Source: Bacteroidota bacterium (GTDB taxonomy: Bacteria > Bacteroidota > Ignavibacteria > OLB7). From it: a stretch of DNA of 64,000 nucleotides. A program made the position numbers and the translations under genes. The stretch covers positions 195,273 through 259,272 of the forward strand of contig JAFDZV010000004.1 in assembly GCA_018266795.1 (NCBI GenBank). The letters are read 5' to 3'. Shown here one piece after another: positions 20,502-29,084 of this stretch (position 1 is the stretch's first letter; each line of letters starts with the position of its first letter). The notes beneath the pieces were generated by a model. It ran no database searches. It saw nothing but the letters and a program-made list of their open reading frames with translations, and was not told the DNA's origin.

Positions 20502-20822
20502 CTATTCTTCGCCGGGCGGCTTCTCCCAGATGGCATGGGCCGCGCGTAGCTGGGCGTCGGCATAGTTATGAAGGTCCAGTAGCAACGCACGCTGCTCGCG
20601 CGAACTGGCGTTCTTCAAACGACTATCGATATGGGTTGCCATCCGCTCCACCACGGGAACGTACGGTGCGCCCATTTCGATCTGACTGTCGATAAAGCCC
20701 TTCATGCTCAGGCTCCTGCCACGTTCCAGGCAGAGAAGCAGAATGCCGATTCCCTTCACAACCTGATGTTCGATCGCCCCGGAATCGAGCCGGGTTACGC
20801 GCTGTTCGTGTTGAGTATTCAT
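20502..20822 (-). CDS. Small hypothetical protein, helical
   Basis: A 106-residue soluble protein starting at MNTQHEQRV (20822). It is predicted mainly helical (KGIGILLLCLERGRSLS, then RLKNASSREQRALLLDLHNY) with no cysteine motif, signal or membrane segment of note. I do not recognise a family. It sits between the rpsU terminator and the leuS-linked small gene on the same strand. Coding status is supported by the helical regularity and frame position rather than by homology, so confidence is moderate. Confidence 0.5.
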   Translation of the reverse strand: MNTQHEQRVTRLDSGAIEHQVVKGIGILLLCLERGRSLSMKGFIDSQIEMGAPYVPVVERMATHIDSRLKNASSREQRALLLDLHNYADAQLRAAHAIWEKPPGEE

Positions 20823-20872
20823 TGCGCCGTCAGCCTGCAGAACAATGATGCCGTTCAAGGCTGGGGTATTGA

Positions 20873-20889
20873 AAAGCCCCCACAGGGGC
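20873..20889 (-). terminator. Short terminator hairpin
   Basis: On the minus strand GCCCC TGTG GGGGC is followed by TTTTC. It lies between rpsU and the hypothetical gene at 20502-20822 and probably backs up the hairpin at 21045-21081. Confidence 0.6.
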
Positions 20890-21044
20890 GGAATGAAGGT
20901 ACGAATCTTCGCCAGTCACTCCAAACGTACCGATTGCAGGCGAGGGCCCGGGATCTTGGGTTTTGGATCTTGGATCTTTGTGCCTTGTGATTGGCTAGGA
21001 AGCCCTAGGCTCGAAACCCCAAGGCCGAAGCCCCACAAACGAAA

Positions 21045-21081
21045 CGCCGGGGCTGCTCTCGAATACGAGGCAACTCCGGCG
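21045..21081 (-). terminator. Terminator of rpsU, possibly bidirectional
   Basis: Long stem with outer pairing CGCCGGAG / CCCCGGCG and inner pairing through CTCG TATT CGAG, 45 bp after the rpsU stop. The minus-strand tail is TTTCGTTTG; on the plus strand an AATTTTTC tract follows. Confidence 0.7.
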
Positions 21082-21125
21082 CATGCAATTTTTCAGTAGC
21101 CATGGCCGCTCGGGTGGCGGGCGGC

Positions 21126-21320
21126 TTACTGCATCTCCTTGGAGATCCGCTGCTGGCGACGTACCGCCTTGATCCGCGCCATACGGCTGGTAATCGACGG
21201 CTTCGTATAGAATGTACGACGCTTGAACTCCTTCAGAATCCCCGAGCGCTCATACTTCTTCTTGAAGCGGCGCAGTGCACGGTCGATCGACTCGCTCTCC
21301 TGGACGGTCACTCCGATCAC
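21126..21320 (-). CDS. rpsU: 30S ribosomal protein S21
   Basis: A 64-residue basic protein with the S21 pattern: VQESESIDRALRRFKKKYE at the N-terminus, then LKEFKRRTFYTKPS and a basic C-terminal helix. It binds the 16S rRNA near the anti-Shine-Dalgarno on the small subunit platform. The start codon is GTG (21318-21320), decided by a strong GGAGGTG site at 21329-21335. It is followed by a long terminator hairpin and preceded by the zinc-ribbon gene on the same strand. Confidence 0.96.
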   Translation of the reverse strand: MIGVTVQESESIDRALRRFKKKYERSGILKEFKRRTFYTKPSITSRMARIKAVRRQQRISKEMQ

Positions 21321-21328
21321 GTTATCTC

Positions 21329-21335
21329 ACCTCCA
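21329..21335 (-). promoter_or_regulatory. Strong ribosome binding site of rpsU
   Basis: GGAGGTG on the minus strand, 8 nt before a GTG start. It is the best Shine-Dalgarno match noted in the window and fixes the non-ATG start. Confidence 0.85.
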
Positions 21336-21385
21336 TGACGTTCGATAAGGTTTATCTATCTGTTTATTGTTGTCAGCTGCATGCG

Positions 21386-21778
21386 TTACGCAAGGTTCTC
21401 GATGAGACGCTTCTCACCGATCTTGCTGAATGCCACCACGATCGCCTGGCTGCCGCTGGAGGTCAGCTCCTTCGATACCACGGTGCCGATGTCATCCCAT
21501 GTCTTGTGATAGATGGCATCGCCGATCGTGTAGACGCTCTTCGGGGAATACGGAATGCAATCCTCGACCGAGACGTTGATCTCCTTGGTCGAACGGCGCT
21601 CCCCCTCGATCACCAGCATGTTGATCATCATGGTATGATGACACTTCCCACACTTCGCCCACCGCTTGCCCTCTTCCTGCCCAACCGCCTCACCAAGCAA
21701 CTCGAACTTCGTCGGCTTCACGCAGGTCTCACAAATGTTCGAGAGCGTGATGTATTTCGATTGTTTCGCTCGTGCCAT
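21386..21778 (-). CDS. Zinc-ribbon protein with CarD/PcrA-tail-like C-terminal domain
   Basis: A 130-residue protein. C16-x2-C19 and C43-x2-C46 form a probable zinc ribbon. The C-terminal half (about 78-130) follows the pattern Y-IGD-IYH-TWDDIGTV then IVVAFSKIGEKRLIENL, which resembles the small Tudor-like fold found in CarD-type RNA polymerase binders and at the end of PcrA/UvrD helicases. That suggests contact with RNA polymerase or nucleic acid, but this is inference. AGGAG lies 10 nt before the ATG. It is 65 bp upstream of rpsU on the same strand. Confidence 0.7.
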   Translation of the reverse strand: MARAKQSKYITLSNICETCVKPTKFELLGEAVGQEEGKRWAKCGKCHHTMMINMLVIEGERRSTKEINVSVEDCIPYSPKSVYTIGDAIYHKTWDDIGTVVSKELTSSGSQAIVVAFSKIGEKRLIENLA

Positions 21779-22086
21779 ACGGAAATGCTCCTCGATCTAC
21801 TCAGATGCTCACGGCCCTGATTTTGGCGCCGTTGGAACACAGGGATAAGAAACTTACGACTTCGTACCGGAATAACAATGTGTCGCCGTGTAAGGTCCCG
21901 TTCCTGCTCGGGAGGCCATGCCGGTCCGTATCTTGCGGCCCGCCTTCGGCACCCAAACGGGGACAAAATGCCCCATTCCGATGTCGGGTGAGGAACTGCC
22001 GGCGGAGGCCCGGTTTCGGTTGCGGGAAAACTTCCGGCCGGCCCGATATCGCAACCTTCCGCCGGGTTTGCCGAAGAACGAGCCCA
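21779..22086. other. Divergent intergenic region, 308 bp
   Basis: Separates the minus-strand zinc-ribbon gene from the plus-strand rsbU-like gene and must contain both promoters. I see no clear promoter boxes and no small gene. The CCGGCC-rich part near 22030-22060 could form weak hairpins. Confidence 0.5.
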
Positions 22087-24213
22087 ATGCAGAACGACAG
22101 CGAACAGATCGAGCGCGCCCCGCGGCGATGGACGCGGTTCAGCCGCCTGCTTACACAGGCGGTGCTGGCCGGGCTGTGGCTGGTGCTGCTCCTGTACGAT
22201 CTGTTCGCCCAGGTTTGGGATCGCCCGCCGGGCGATCAGGGATGGTTTCGCCTCCTGGCGCCGATCATTGCGCTGCTGCCGGCCATCATCCGTCTGCTGG
22301 CCATCGAACAGGTGGAGAACGAGCAGGTTGTCTACAAGACATTCCGCAACCTCGCGCTCGCCGTGCTTGCCACCGGCTCCGTGCTGATCATCCCGACGTT
22401 TGTCCTTACCGGCTACAGCAACGATCTGGTACCGGACGGGATCCTGACCTTCTTCGCCGGGCGCCTGGTGTGCCTGATCATGCTGATGGCGCTCCCGTGG
22501 CTGGTTGAGCCGCTTGTGCAGATATTCCGACATCGCGCCACCGGTGCAGGCTCGCGACTCCCCAGAATCTTCGTAATGGCGATGTACGTTGTGGCGGTAA
22601 TCGCGCAGCTGATTCCGCTGCAGGGGGGAGAGCAGGGGCTTGCGATGGAGGAGCCGCTCTTCGCGATGGGGAGTCTGGTTGCCCTGCTTGGGTTGATTCT
22701 GGCGACACGGGCCGGCTGGATCATCAACCTGCGGCGCGAGCAGAAGTGGAAGCTGGTGGGGTATGCAATGCTTGCAACGGCCGGGTCGTCCATGCTGCTG
22801 GCCGCGATCGAGCACTCCGGCGGCACGAGCGCCGCTCTGCTCTCCTTTTCACCCGGCCTGCTCAACTTCAGCTCCACACTCGGGCTGGCGCTGATCTTCA
22901 CATCCACCGTCATCTTCGCAAGCGCGATCCTCGCGCTTCCCACCGCGAGCGCAATCGACCGCCGCAATACGGAAGTCTCCTCGCTCGCCAACTTCGCACG
23001 CCTGCTCACGCAGTCGCTGGATACGGAGCATCTCGTGGACACGGCGATCTCCATCGCATGCGATGCAATCGGCGCGCGAACGGCGTGGATCGAGCTGCGC
23101 GAAGGGGATGCCATTCAAATCCGTCTTGGAAGGGAACCGCGTATTACCCTGCGTGTGGCCCGGCAGCTCATGACACAGTCCGTGGGGAAGGATCTGGTGA
23201 TCGCACAGGCCGTATCCCAGCGCCGGCGCGTGGAAGTGGTTGATCGTATCCGCGGCATCGTGCTCTACAAGGCGGAGGCCTCGGGCGAGCTGAAGTCCAT
23301 GGCCGCTGCGCCGCTGCAGCTCGGCGAGGATCTTCTGGGAACGCTCTACGTTGCGAAGGATCGTGTGAATGGTTTCGACCGGCGGAGCGTTGTGCTGATC
23401 AGTGCATTGGCCGATCAGATCGCGCTGGCCATCGAACAGTCGCGCTTGATTCAATCCTCCTTCGTGCGCGAACGCTTCGAACAGGAGATGCTGATTGCGC
23501 GCGATCTGCAGGAGCGCCTTCTGCCGAAGCAGATGCCGCTGAGCCCGTTCTATGAACTCTATGCCGAGTCGCTCCCTGCCAGCATCGTAGGAGGTGACTA
23601 TTTCGATGTGGTTGCCTTCAGCGACAACACCATCGGGCTGCTGGTTGCCGATGTCTCCGGAAAGGGGGCCAGTGCCGCGCTCTACATGGGGATGATCAAG
23701 GGGATCGTTCAGGCGCTTTCGGGGCAGTGCGCCTCGCCGAAGGAACTGCTTGCAAAGGCGAACGTGGCGCTGCACGGCAGCATCGACCAGCGCTGGTTCG
23801 CCACGATGTCGTGCGCCCAGATCATCGACGAGCATCGCACGCTGCGCGTTGTCCGGGCCGGGCACTGCCCAACGCTGGTGGTGCGGTCCGGTGTGGGGGC
23901 CTATCACCAGCCGCGCGGCCTTGGGTTGGCGATTGCACGCCCGGCGCTCTTCGACAGTAATCTCGAGATAGAGGAGATGGCGTTTTGTCCCGGGGATTAC
24001 GCTATCTTTTTCAGCGATGGACTCCCGGAGGCCCGTTCACCGGAAGGCGAGGAGCTGGGCTACGACCTGCTGATGGATGCCGTAACGGCGGCCGCAAAAC
24101 AGGGCGTGAACCCGAAGGAGATGCGCGAGGCGATCTTCGAACGGATCAACGCATTCACGCAGGGCGAGCCGCTGGCAGACGACAGCACGCTCATGATTCT
24201 TCGCTGGCGATAA
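22087..24213 (+). CDS. rsbU: RsbU-type PP2C phosphatase with membrane and GAF domains
   Basis: A 708-residue three-part protein. Residues ~15-285 hold about seven hydrophobic helices. A GAF-like domain follows (about 300-455). The C-terminal SpoIIE/RsbU-type phosphatase domain (about 480-708) shows ARDLQERLLP, the metal-binding GGDYFD, DVSGKG and the DGLPEA and DDSTLM motifs. RsbU enzymes dephosphorylate the STAS antagonist and so free a sigma factor or other target. The downstream STAS protein and kinase fit that circuit. The start at MQNDSEQ precedes the first helix; longer in-frame starts add low-quality sequence. The membrane part suggests that an envelope signal is sensed. Confidence 0.92.
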   Translation: MQNDSEQIERAPRRWTRFSRLLTQAVLAGLWLVLLLYDLFAQVWDRPPGDQGWFRLLAPIIALLPAIIRLLAIEQVENEQVVYKTFRNLALAVLATGSVLIIPTFVLTGYSNDLVPDGILTFFAGRLVCLIMLMALPWLVEPLVQIFRHRATGAGSRLPRIFVMAMYVVAVIAQLIPLQGGEQGLAMEEPLFAMGSLVALLGLILATRAGWIINLRREQKWKLVGYAMLATAGSSMLLAAIEHSGGTSAALLSFSPGLLNFSSTLGLALIFTSTVIFASAILALPTASAIDRRNTEVSSLANFARLLTQSLDTEHLVDTAISIACDAIGARTAWIELREGDAIQIRLGREPRITLRVARQLMTQSVGKDLVIAQAVSQRRRVEVVDRIRGIVLYKAEASGELKSMAAAPLQLGEDLLGTLYVAKDRVNGFDRRSVVLISALADQIALAIEQSRLIQSSFVRERFEQEMLIARDLQERLLPKQMPLSPFYELYAESLPASIVGGDYFDVVAFSDNTIGLLVADVSGKGASAALYMGMIKGIVQALSGQCASPKELLAKANVALHGSIDQRWFATMSCAQIIDEHRTLRVVRAGHCPTLVVRSGVGAYHQPRGLGLAIARPALFDSNLEIEEMAFCPGDYAIFFSDGLPEARSPEGEELGYDLLMDAVTAAAKQGVNPKEMREAIFERINAFTQGEPLADDSTLMILRWR

Positions 24214-24309
24214 TCGCACATCGTTCCGCGTTCCGTGCCATGGTATTGCCGCGCGCAACGGTTGGCCTGAGTCCCTCATGCTGATACTATTTAATCACGA
24301 TAGACAACG

Positions 24310-24669
24310 ATGAGTCAGTTTACGCTCTCCGTACGCGAAAGTCCTCCAGCGCGGGTGATCGATCTCACCGGCTATCTGGACGCGCACACCGCGCCGCAGC
24401 TCGAAGAGGCATTCCAGAGCCTGTTGAACGAACAGCAGTTCAACATCATCGTGAACTTCCGCGACCTTGCGTACATCTCCAGTGCGGGGCTTGGTGTGTT
24501 CATGGCGTTCGTGGAGGAAGTGCGCAGCAACTCCGGCGACATCAAGCTTGCCGAGATGTCGCCGAAGGTCTACAACGTATTCGATCTTCTCGGGTTCCCC
24601 ATGCTGTACGAGATCTACGACGACGAGCAGAAGGCTCGCGCAAAGTTCAGCAACGAGGGGAGCTGTTAG
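24310..24669 (+). CDS. rsbV: STAS-domain anti-sigma factor antagonist (RsbV-like)
   Basis: A 119-residue STAS protein of standard length. The phospho-acceptor region reads AYISSAGLGVF (S57/S58), in place of the common D-S-S/T-G-L. In partner switching the unphosphorylated form binds the kinase RsbW and releases its partner; RsbU restores the unphosphorylated form. It lies 96 bp after the phosphatase gene and 8 bp before the kinase gene. Confidence 0.93.
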   Translation: MSQFTLSVRESPPARVIDLTGYLDAHTAPQLEEAFQSLLNEQQFNIIVNFRDLAYISSAGLGVFMAFVEEVRSNSGDIKLAEMSPKVYNVFDLLGFPMLYEIYDDEQKARAKFSNEGSC

Positions 24670-24677
24670 TCGCAACG

Positions 24678-25115
24678 ATGCAGAGCGATTCAAAGTATAT
24701 CGTTCGCTTCAAGGAAGGCATCCTGAGCCGCACCGAGGAGCTTCATCGAATCCGCACGGTTGTGGAGGATGAGGCCGTGCGTTTCGGATTCGATCGCGAG
24801 ACGGCGTTCCGCATGGCGCTCGCGGTGGATGAGGCCTGCACCAACATCATCAAGCACTCCTACAGCGGCAACCCGCGCAAGAAGTTCGAGATGGAGATCG
24901 GCACCGGAAACGATCGGTTCGTGGTGGTGCTTACCGACTACGGACGCAGCTTCAACCCGAATTCACTCCCGAAGCTGGACATGAAGCGCTACTTCGAACT
25001 CTGCATGCGCGGCGGCCTGGGTGTGCACATCATCAAGCTGGTGATGGACGACGTTGCCTACCACATTACCGAGGCCCACGCCAACGAACTCCGGCTTGTA
25101 AAGTACCTGACGTAG
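24678..25115 (+). CDS. rsbW: RsbW-like serine kinase / anti-sigma factor
   Basis: A 145-residue GHKL ATPase of the anti-sigma kinase type. The N box DEACTNIIKHSY (51-62), the TDYGRSFNP segment (86-94) and the glycine-rich GGLGVHII (112-119) are all in order. It would phosphorylate the STAS protein and hold its output partner inactive. No sigma factor gene is adjacent, so the output target is encoded elsewhere or is not a sigma factor. The gene starts 8 bp after the antagonist stop codon. Confidence 0.93.
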   Translation: MQSDSKYIVRFKEGILSRTEELHRIRTVVEDEAVRFGFDRETAFRMALAVDEACTNIIKHSYSGNPRKKFEMEIGTGNDRFVVVLTDYGRSFNPNSLPKLDMKRYFELCMRGGLGVHIIKLVMDDVAYHITEAHANELRLVKYLT

Positions 25116-25294
25116 AAGCTCCGACATTTGGCGCTGCAGGGCCGGCAGGCTCTGCGAAGCGCATCCCGGTTCGGATCGGAACTGTAACCCACCGCATCGC
25201 CGCCCCTACAGTTTCAGCCGCGTCCCGATATCTCATCGAAGCGCCGCAGCCCCTCGCCGTTGCCGGTTCGTCGCAGCACCCCGGTTCTGCATTC

Positions 25295-26074
25295 TCAGAA
25301 TCGATATCCCAGTCCGAGCATGATGCCGACGTTGTCGAACGTGAAGCTGTTGTCGCGGACAACGTTGCTGGAGAAGAGGGAGTTGAGTGCAAACGCATAC
25401 GAAGCCTCACCCTGCATCTCCCAGTGCACGCCGATCCCATAGCGCACCCCTCCCGCGAAGCGGAGCGCCACCAGCGTGCGGAAGGGATCGTTGTTGTCGA
25501 AGCTTCCGATTGCCGGTGTCATAACGTTGTTGCTGTCAACACGATATCCCTCCAGGCGATTCTCGATTACTCCGAGCGCAATATCTGGGCCGCCGCTGAG
25601 GTAGACCGTCCGCAACCCCGGTCCGGCAAAGGCGTTGGTGTCCACATAGAGATTGCCCTGAAGGCCGATCTCGCCCTGCACGGCCTGTATGTCGAACCGG
25701 ACTGCCGGCCGGCTGCCGTCGGCGGCAAGGCGCACATCCGATGTCTGCATGGCGAGATCGCCCACGATTCCAAGCCTGGAAGTGAACGGGATCAGAACCT
25801 CCAGCCCGTACCGGCTGCCAAGGCCGGTACGGCCGAAGCTGCTGGAGATGGTGCCGGAGCCCGCGTACGAATCTCCGATGCGAACGCTCGGGAACTGCTG
25901 GCGGGCGGATGTGAGAACCACACCTCCCTTCACGCCGATCACCACCGAAAGCGGTGTGGATGAATCGTAGATGGTGTGCCGCTCCTGCGCCTGCAACGAG
26001 AGAGCCGATGCAACGGCGATGAGCGCGGCGAGCGGGAGGGCCGTGTAGATGGATCGAATGCTGCGACGCTTCAT
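25295..26074 (-). CDS. Outer-membrane beta-barrel protein
   Basis: A 259-residue protein with a signal peptide (cleavage after SLQAQ, about residue 30). The rest alternates polar and hydrophobic residues and ends in VGIMLGLGYRF, a terminal strand with C-terminal phenylalanine typical of OMPs assembled by BamA. Repeated strands (SRYGLEVLIPFTSRLGIVGDLAMQ, given in part; VRYGIGVHWEMQGEASYAF) support a barrel of 8-10 strands. AGGAAG lies 7 nt before the ATG at 26074. Probably co-transcribed with the lipoprotein 76 bp upstream. Function unknown. Confidence 0.75.
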   Translation of the reverse strand: MKRRSIRSIYTALPLAALIAVASALSLQAQERHTIYDSSTPLSVVIGVKGGVVLTSARQQFPSVRIGDSYAGSGTISSSFGRTGLGSRYGLEVLIPFTSRLGIVGDLAMQTSDVRLAADGSRPAVRFDIQAVQGEIGLQGNLYVDTNAFAGPGLRTVYLSGGPDIALGVIENRLEGYRVDSNNVMTPAIGSFDNNDPFRTLVALRFAGGVRYGIGVHWEMQGEASYAFALNSLFSSNVVRDNSFTFDNVGIMLGLGYRF

Positions 26075-26150
26075 CGTCACTTCCTGATTGATGTACATGG
26101 TCGATTCGCGATTGGCCCGGTTGAAACTCCGGCGTTGAATGTGCAGGCTG

Positions 26151-26828
26151 TCAGTATACCGATATCGGAACCGTGCGGCCGGAGCCGTCGTAGTCGCCGG
26201 TGTCATCCATCCGCAACTGGGCGGATGTCGTGTCGTCGCGCGTATAGAAGCGCCAGTACGATGCCGTGGTTGCATCCAGCCGGATGTTGGAGTGGGTGTT
26301 CCAGAAGAAGTACGGCGCGTGGCTCAACGTGGAGTCCAGGCTGTGCGGGATCAGGTAGTCGGTGACAACCTGATCGTCCTCCTCGTAGTTGGCGGTAAGC
26401 CGCAGCGCGTAGGGAGAGAAGTTCGCCACCAGCGGCGTGAAGATGGTGCGGCCGGCATCGGGACCGGAGCCGTGCAGGCTGTTGTCGATCACGTATTCAC
26501 CGTTGATCGCATACTGCACGCCCACGTCGATCGTTGTCTCCAGGCCGGCCTTGTGTCCGTAGCGGTCCAGCGGCGCAATCAGTCGCCATGCATGATGCAC
26601 CGGACCACGGTGCCCGATATCGTAGGTGCGAGTGGACTGTGCCGGAAGCGTATCCAGCACCTGGCCGTCGCGATAGAGCACAACAGGGGCCAGCAGTTTG
26701 TTCCTGAAGGTCACGTTCTGAAGAACCTCGTCGAACGTGACGACGTTGGACCCCTTCTCAACGCATCCGGCGATTGCGGCAGCAACTGCAAGCGGTGCGA
26801 GAAGAAGGAACAGCCGTGGGTATCGCAT
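26151..26828 (-). CDS. Lipoprotein of unknown function
   Basis: A 225-residue protein beginning MRYPRLFLLL with lipobox AIAGC (acylated C22). The mature part is beta-rich and contains a segment DTLPAQSTRTYDIG, then WRLIAPLDRYG and a C-terminal SYWRFYTRDDT. I recognise no family. A start 18 nt upstream (MTRPLNM) is also possible. It shares strand and close spacing with the barrel gene, so the two may form one envelope unit. Confidence 0.7.
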   Translation of the reverse strand: MRYPRLFLLLAPLAVAAAIAGCVEKGSNVVTFDEVLQNVTFRNKLLAPVVLYRDGQVLDTLPAQSTRTYDIGHRGPVHHAWRLIAPLDRYGHKAGLETTIDVGVQYAINGEYVIDNSLHGSGPDAGRTIFTPLVANFSPYALRLTANYEEDDQVVTDYLIPHSLDSTLSHAPYFFWNTHSNIRLDATTASYWRFYTRDDTTSAQLRMDDTGDYDGSGRTVPISVY

Positions 26829-26958
26829 GTTGAGCGGACGTGTCATTGATCGATTCCGGAAAATGTTCACCGTGAAACGGGAAACGAAGAGGAAGGTTTA
26901 GCCGGATACGCGAAGAAACTCACTACGCCTGCAGGGGCCGCGACGCTGCGCCGTCGCC

Positions 26959-28443
26959 TCAGGCTTCGTCCAGCTTCGCGCGGAGTATTTCGTTCACGAG
27001 CTTGGGGTTCGCCTTGCCGCGGGTAAGCTTCATCGTTTCGCCCACGAAGAATCCGAACAGGTTCGTCTTTCCGCCGCGATAGGCGTCCAGCTGCCGGGCG
27101 TTGGCGGCAAGCACCTGCTGAACCGCATCCTCGATGAAGCCGTTGTCGCTGATCTGCACGAACCCTTTCTCCGCGCTGATCTCCTCCGCGCTCCGGTCGG
27201 ACTCCAGCATTGCGCCGAAGATATCCTTGACGTTCTTGGAGGAGATGGCATCCGATGCGAACAGTTCCACCAGGCCGGCCAGCCTCTCCGGCCGGATTTC
27301 GAAGGCCGCGATCTCCATCTTGGATTCCGTGAGCACGCGCAGCACCTCGGTCATGATGATGTTGCTCACCAGTTTGAAGCGTTCGGTGCTCTTCTGCTTC
27401 AGCGCGCCTGCTGCCGCCTCGAAGTAATCGCCGAGGTCCCGGGTTTCGGTAAGCACGCCCGCATCGTAGGCGGGCAGGCCGTACTCTTCCACGAAGCGGC
27501 GCCTGCGTGCGATCGCCAGCTCCGGCAATGCAGCCTGTGCGGCCTGCATCATCTCATCGGTCACGATCACGGCCAGCAGATCCGGCTCCGGGAAATATCG
27601 ATAGTCGTGGGCGGACTCCTTGGAGCGCATCGTCCGTGTCGTGCGGCTTGCGGCATCCCACATGCGTGTCTGCTGCACCACCTGCCCGCCGGACTCCAAC
27701 AGCTCGATCTGCCTCGCTATCTCGTGCTCGATCGCCCGCTCAACATTCCTGAAGGAGTTCATGTTCTTCACCTCGGTGCGCGTGCCGAACTTCTCCGCGC
27801 CGCGCTTCCGTACGGAGATGTTCGCATCGCAACGCAGTGCCCCTTCCTCCATGTTGCCGGAACAGATGCCGAGGTACGTAACGATGCTCTTGATCTGCAT
27901 CAGATACAGATAGGCTTCGCGCGAGGAGTGGATGTCCGGCTCCGATACGATCTCGATCAGGCACGCGCCGGCGCGGTTCAGGTCCACGAGCGTGTTGTCG
28001 ATATCCAGATCGTGGATCATCTTGCCCGTATCCTCCTCCATGTGGATACGGTTGATCCGGATGCGCTTCACCTCGCCGTCCAAGTCGATCTCCACCCATC
28101 CATCGTGGCAGATGGGATCATCGTACTGCGATATCTGGTAGCCCTTGGGGAGATCGGGATAGAAGTAGTTCTTCCTGGAGAACCGGCTGCGAGGGCGTAT
28201 CCGGCAGTTGGTGGCCAGACCCATGCGCACCGTGTGCTCCACCAGAAGCCGGTTCACCGTCGGCAGCGTTCCGGGGTGACCCAGAACCACGGGATCCGTA
28301 TTGGTGTTGGGTGTGGGCCCGAACTCCGTTGCCGCCCGGCTGAATGCCTTGGCCTGCGTGAGCAGCTGAGCATGTACCTCGAGGCCTATTACCGGCTCGT
28401 AGGTTTCGAGAATCGCGCTATCGATGATCGACGTTTCAGACAT
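26959..28443 (-). CDS. gatB: Aspartyl/glutamyl-tRNA(Asn/Gln) amidotransferase subunit B
   Basis: A 494-residue GatB with the typical N-terminal YEPVIGLEVHAQL, the HPGTLPTVN and KNYFYPDLPKGYQISQYD segments, and the C-terminal YqeY-like tail ending in KANPKLVNEIL. With GatA and GatC it converts Glu-tRNA(Gln) and Asp-tRNA(Asn) to the amidated forms; those partners are not in the window. A GTG six bases upstream is an alternative start. A TATATTCG element lies 35 nt before the ATG. Confidence 0.97.
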   Translation of the reverse strand: MSETSIIDSAILETYEPVIGLEVHAQLLTQAKAFSRAATEFGPTPNTNTDPVVLGHPGTLPTVNRLLVEHTVRMGLATNCRIRPRSRFSRKNYFYPDLPKGYQISQYDDPICHDGWVEIDLDGEVKRIRINRIHMEEDTGKMIHDLDIDNTLVDLNRAGACLIEIVSEPDIHSSREAYLYLMQIKSIVTYLGICSGNMEEGALRCDANISVRKRGAEKFGTRTEVKNMNSFRNVERAIEHEIARQIELLESGGQVVQQTRMWDAASRTTRTMRSKESAHDYRYFPEPDLLAVIVTDEMMQAAQAALPELAIARRRRFVEEYGLPAYDAGVLTETRDLGDYFEAAAGALKQKSTERFKLVSNIIMTEVLRVLTESKMEIAAFEIRPERLAGLVELFASDAISSKNVKDIFGAMLESDRSAEEISAEKGFVQISDNGFIEDAVQQVLAANARQLDAYRGGKTNLFGFFVGETMKLTRGKANPKLVNEILRAKLDEA

Positions 28444-28477
28444 AATCACTGGGATGGATCGGAGTTCGTTCGCGCTG

Positions 28478-28485
28478 CGAATATA
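28478..28485 (-). promoter_or_regulatory. TATATTCG promoter-like element before gatB
   Basis: TATATTCG on the minus strand, 34 nt before the gatB ATG. The same octamer, or a one-base variant, recurs before several other genes in the window. No clear -33 TTG is visible. Confidence 0.35.
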
Positions 28486-28498
28486 GGAAGCGCGGTTG

Positions 28499-28506
28499 TA
28501 GGTTTG
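28499..28506 (+). promoter_or_regulatory. TAGGTTTG promoter-like element before the GNAT gene
   Basis: TAGGTTTG fits the Bacteroidota -7 consensus TAnnTTTG and lies 81 nt before the acetyltransferase start. The -33 position is not well matched. Confidence 0.3.
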
Positions 28507-28587
28507 CGGCCGGTAATGCCCCGATGGGCAAAACGTGGCTGCCTCCGCATGGAGCCACGAGTTCGTTTGCAGAAGTACCGGAAGTCA

Positions 28588-29028
28588 ATGAGCACGCATA
28601 CGTTCCAGATCGTTCGGCATGGGTCGCAGGAATACCGGGAAACCGTTGCCCTGCGCGACTCGGTTCTGCGCCGCCCGTTGGGCCTGCACTTCACGCCGGA
28701 GCAGCTGGCGGCCGAGAGCGGGGACATTCACCTGGCATGCTACGACGGGGATGCTCTCGTGGCCTGTCTGATTCTGACCCCCGTCGACGCGCGCACGGTG
28801 AAGATGCGCCAGGTGGCCGTGGCGCAGGAGCGGCAGGCGCAGGGAGTTGGGCGCGCTCTGGTGGAACGCTCCGAGCATGTTGCGCGCGAGCATGGTTTCG
28901 CCGAAGTGGTGCTGAATGCCCGCCTCAACGTTGTCCCCTTCTATGAGCGGCTTGGTTACGAATGCGTTGGCGGTGTCTTCGAGGAGGTGACGATTCCGCA
29001 TCGTGCGATGCGAAAGACGCTTGCCTGA
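28588..29028 (+). CDS. GNAT family N-acetyltransferase
   Basis: A 146-residue single-domain GNAT protein. The acetyl-CoA pyrophosphate-binding motif reads RQAQGVGRALVE (about 82-93), preceded by the beta-4 strand KMRQVAV, and followed by the AEVVLNARLNVVPFYERLGY segment (given in part, about 105-124) that ends in the usual FYERLGY. It resembles ElaA/YjcF-type small acetyltransferases. The substrate is unknown. The gene stands alone, divergent from gatB. Confidence 0.9.
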   Translation: MSTHTFQIVRHGSQEYRETVALRDSVLRRPLGLHFTPEQLAAESGDIHLACYDGDALVACLILTPVDARTVKMRQVAVAQERQAQGVGRALVERSEHVAREHGFAEVVLNARLNVVPFYERLGYECVGGVFEEVTIPHRAMRKTLA

Positions 29029-29084
29029 TTCCATCCTGCGAAAGCCGGCCCCTTGGCTGCAGTGGCCTGCAGTCTGTCCGGAGT

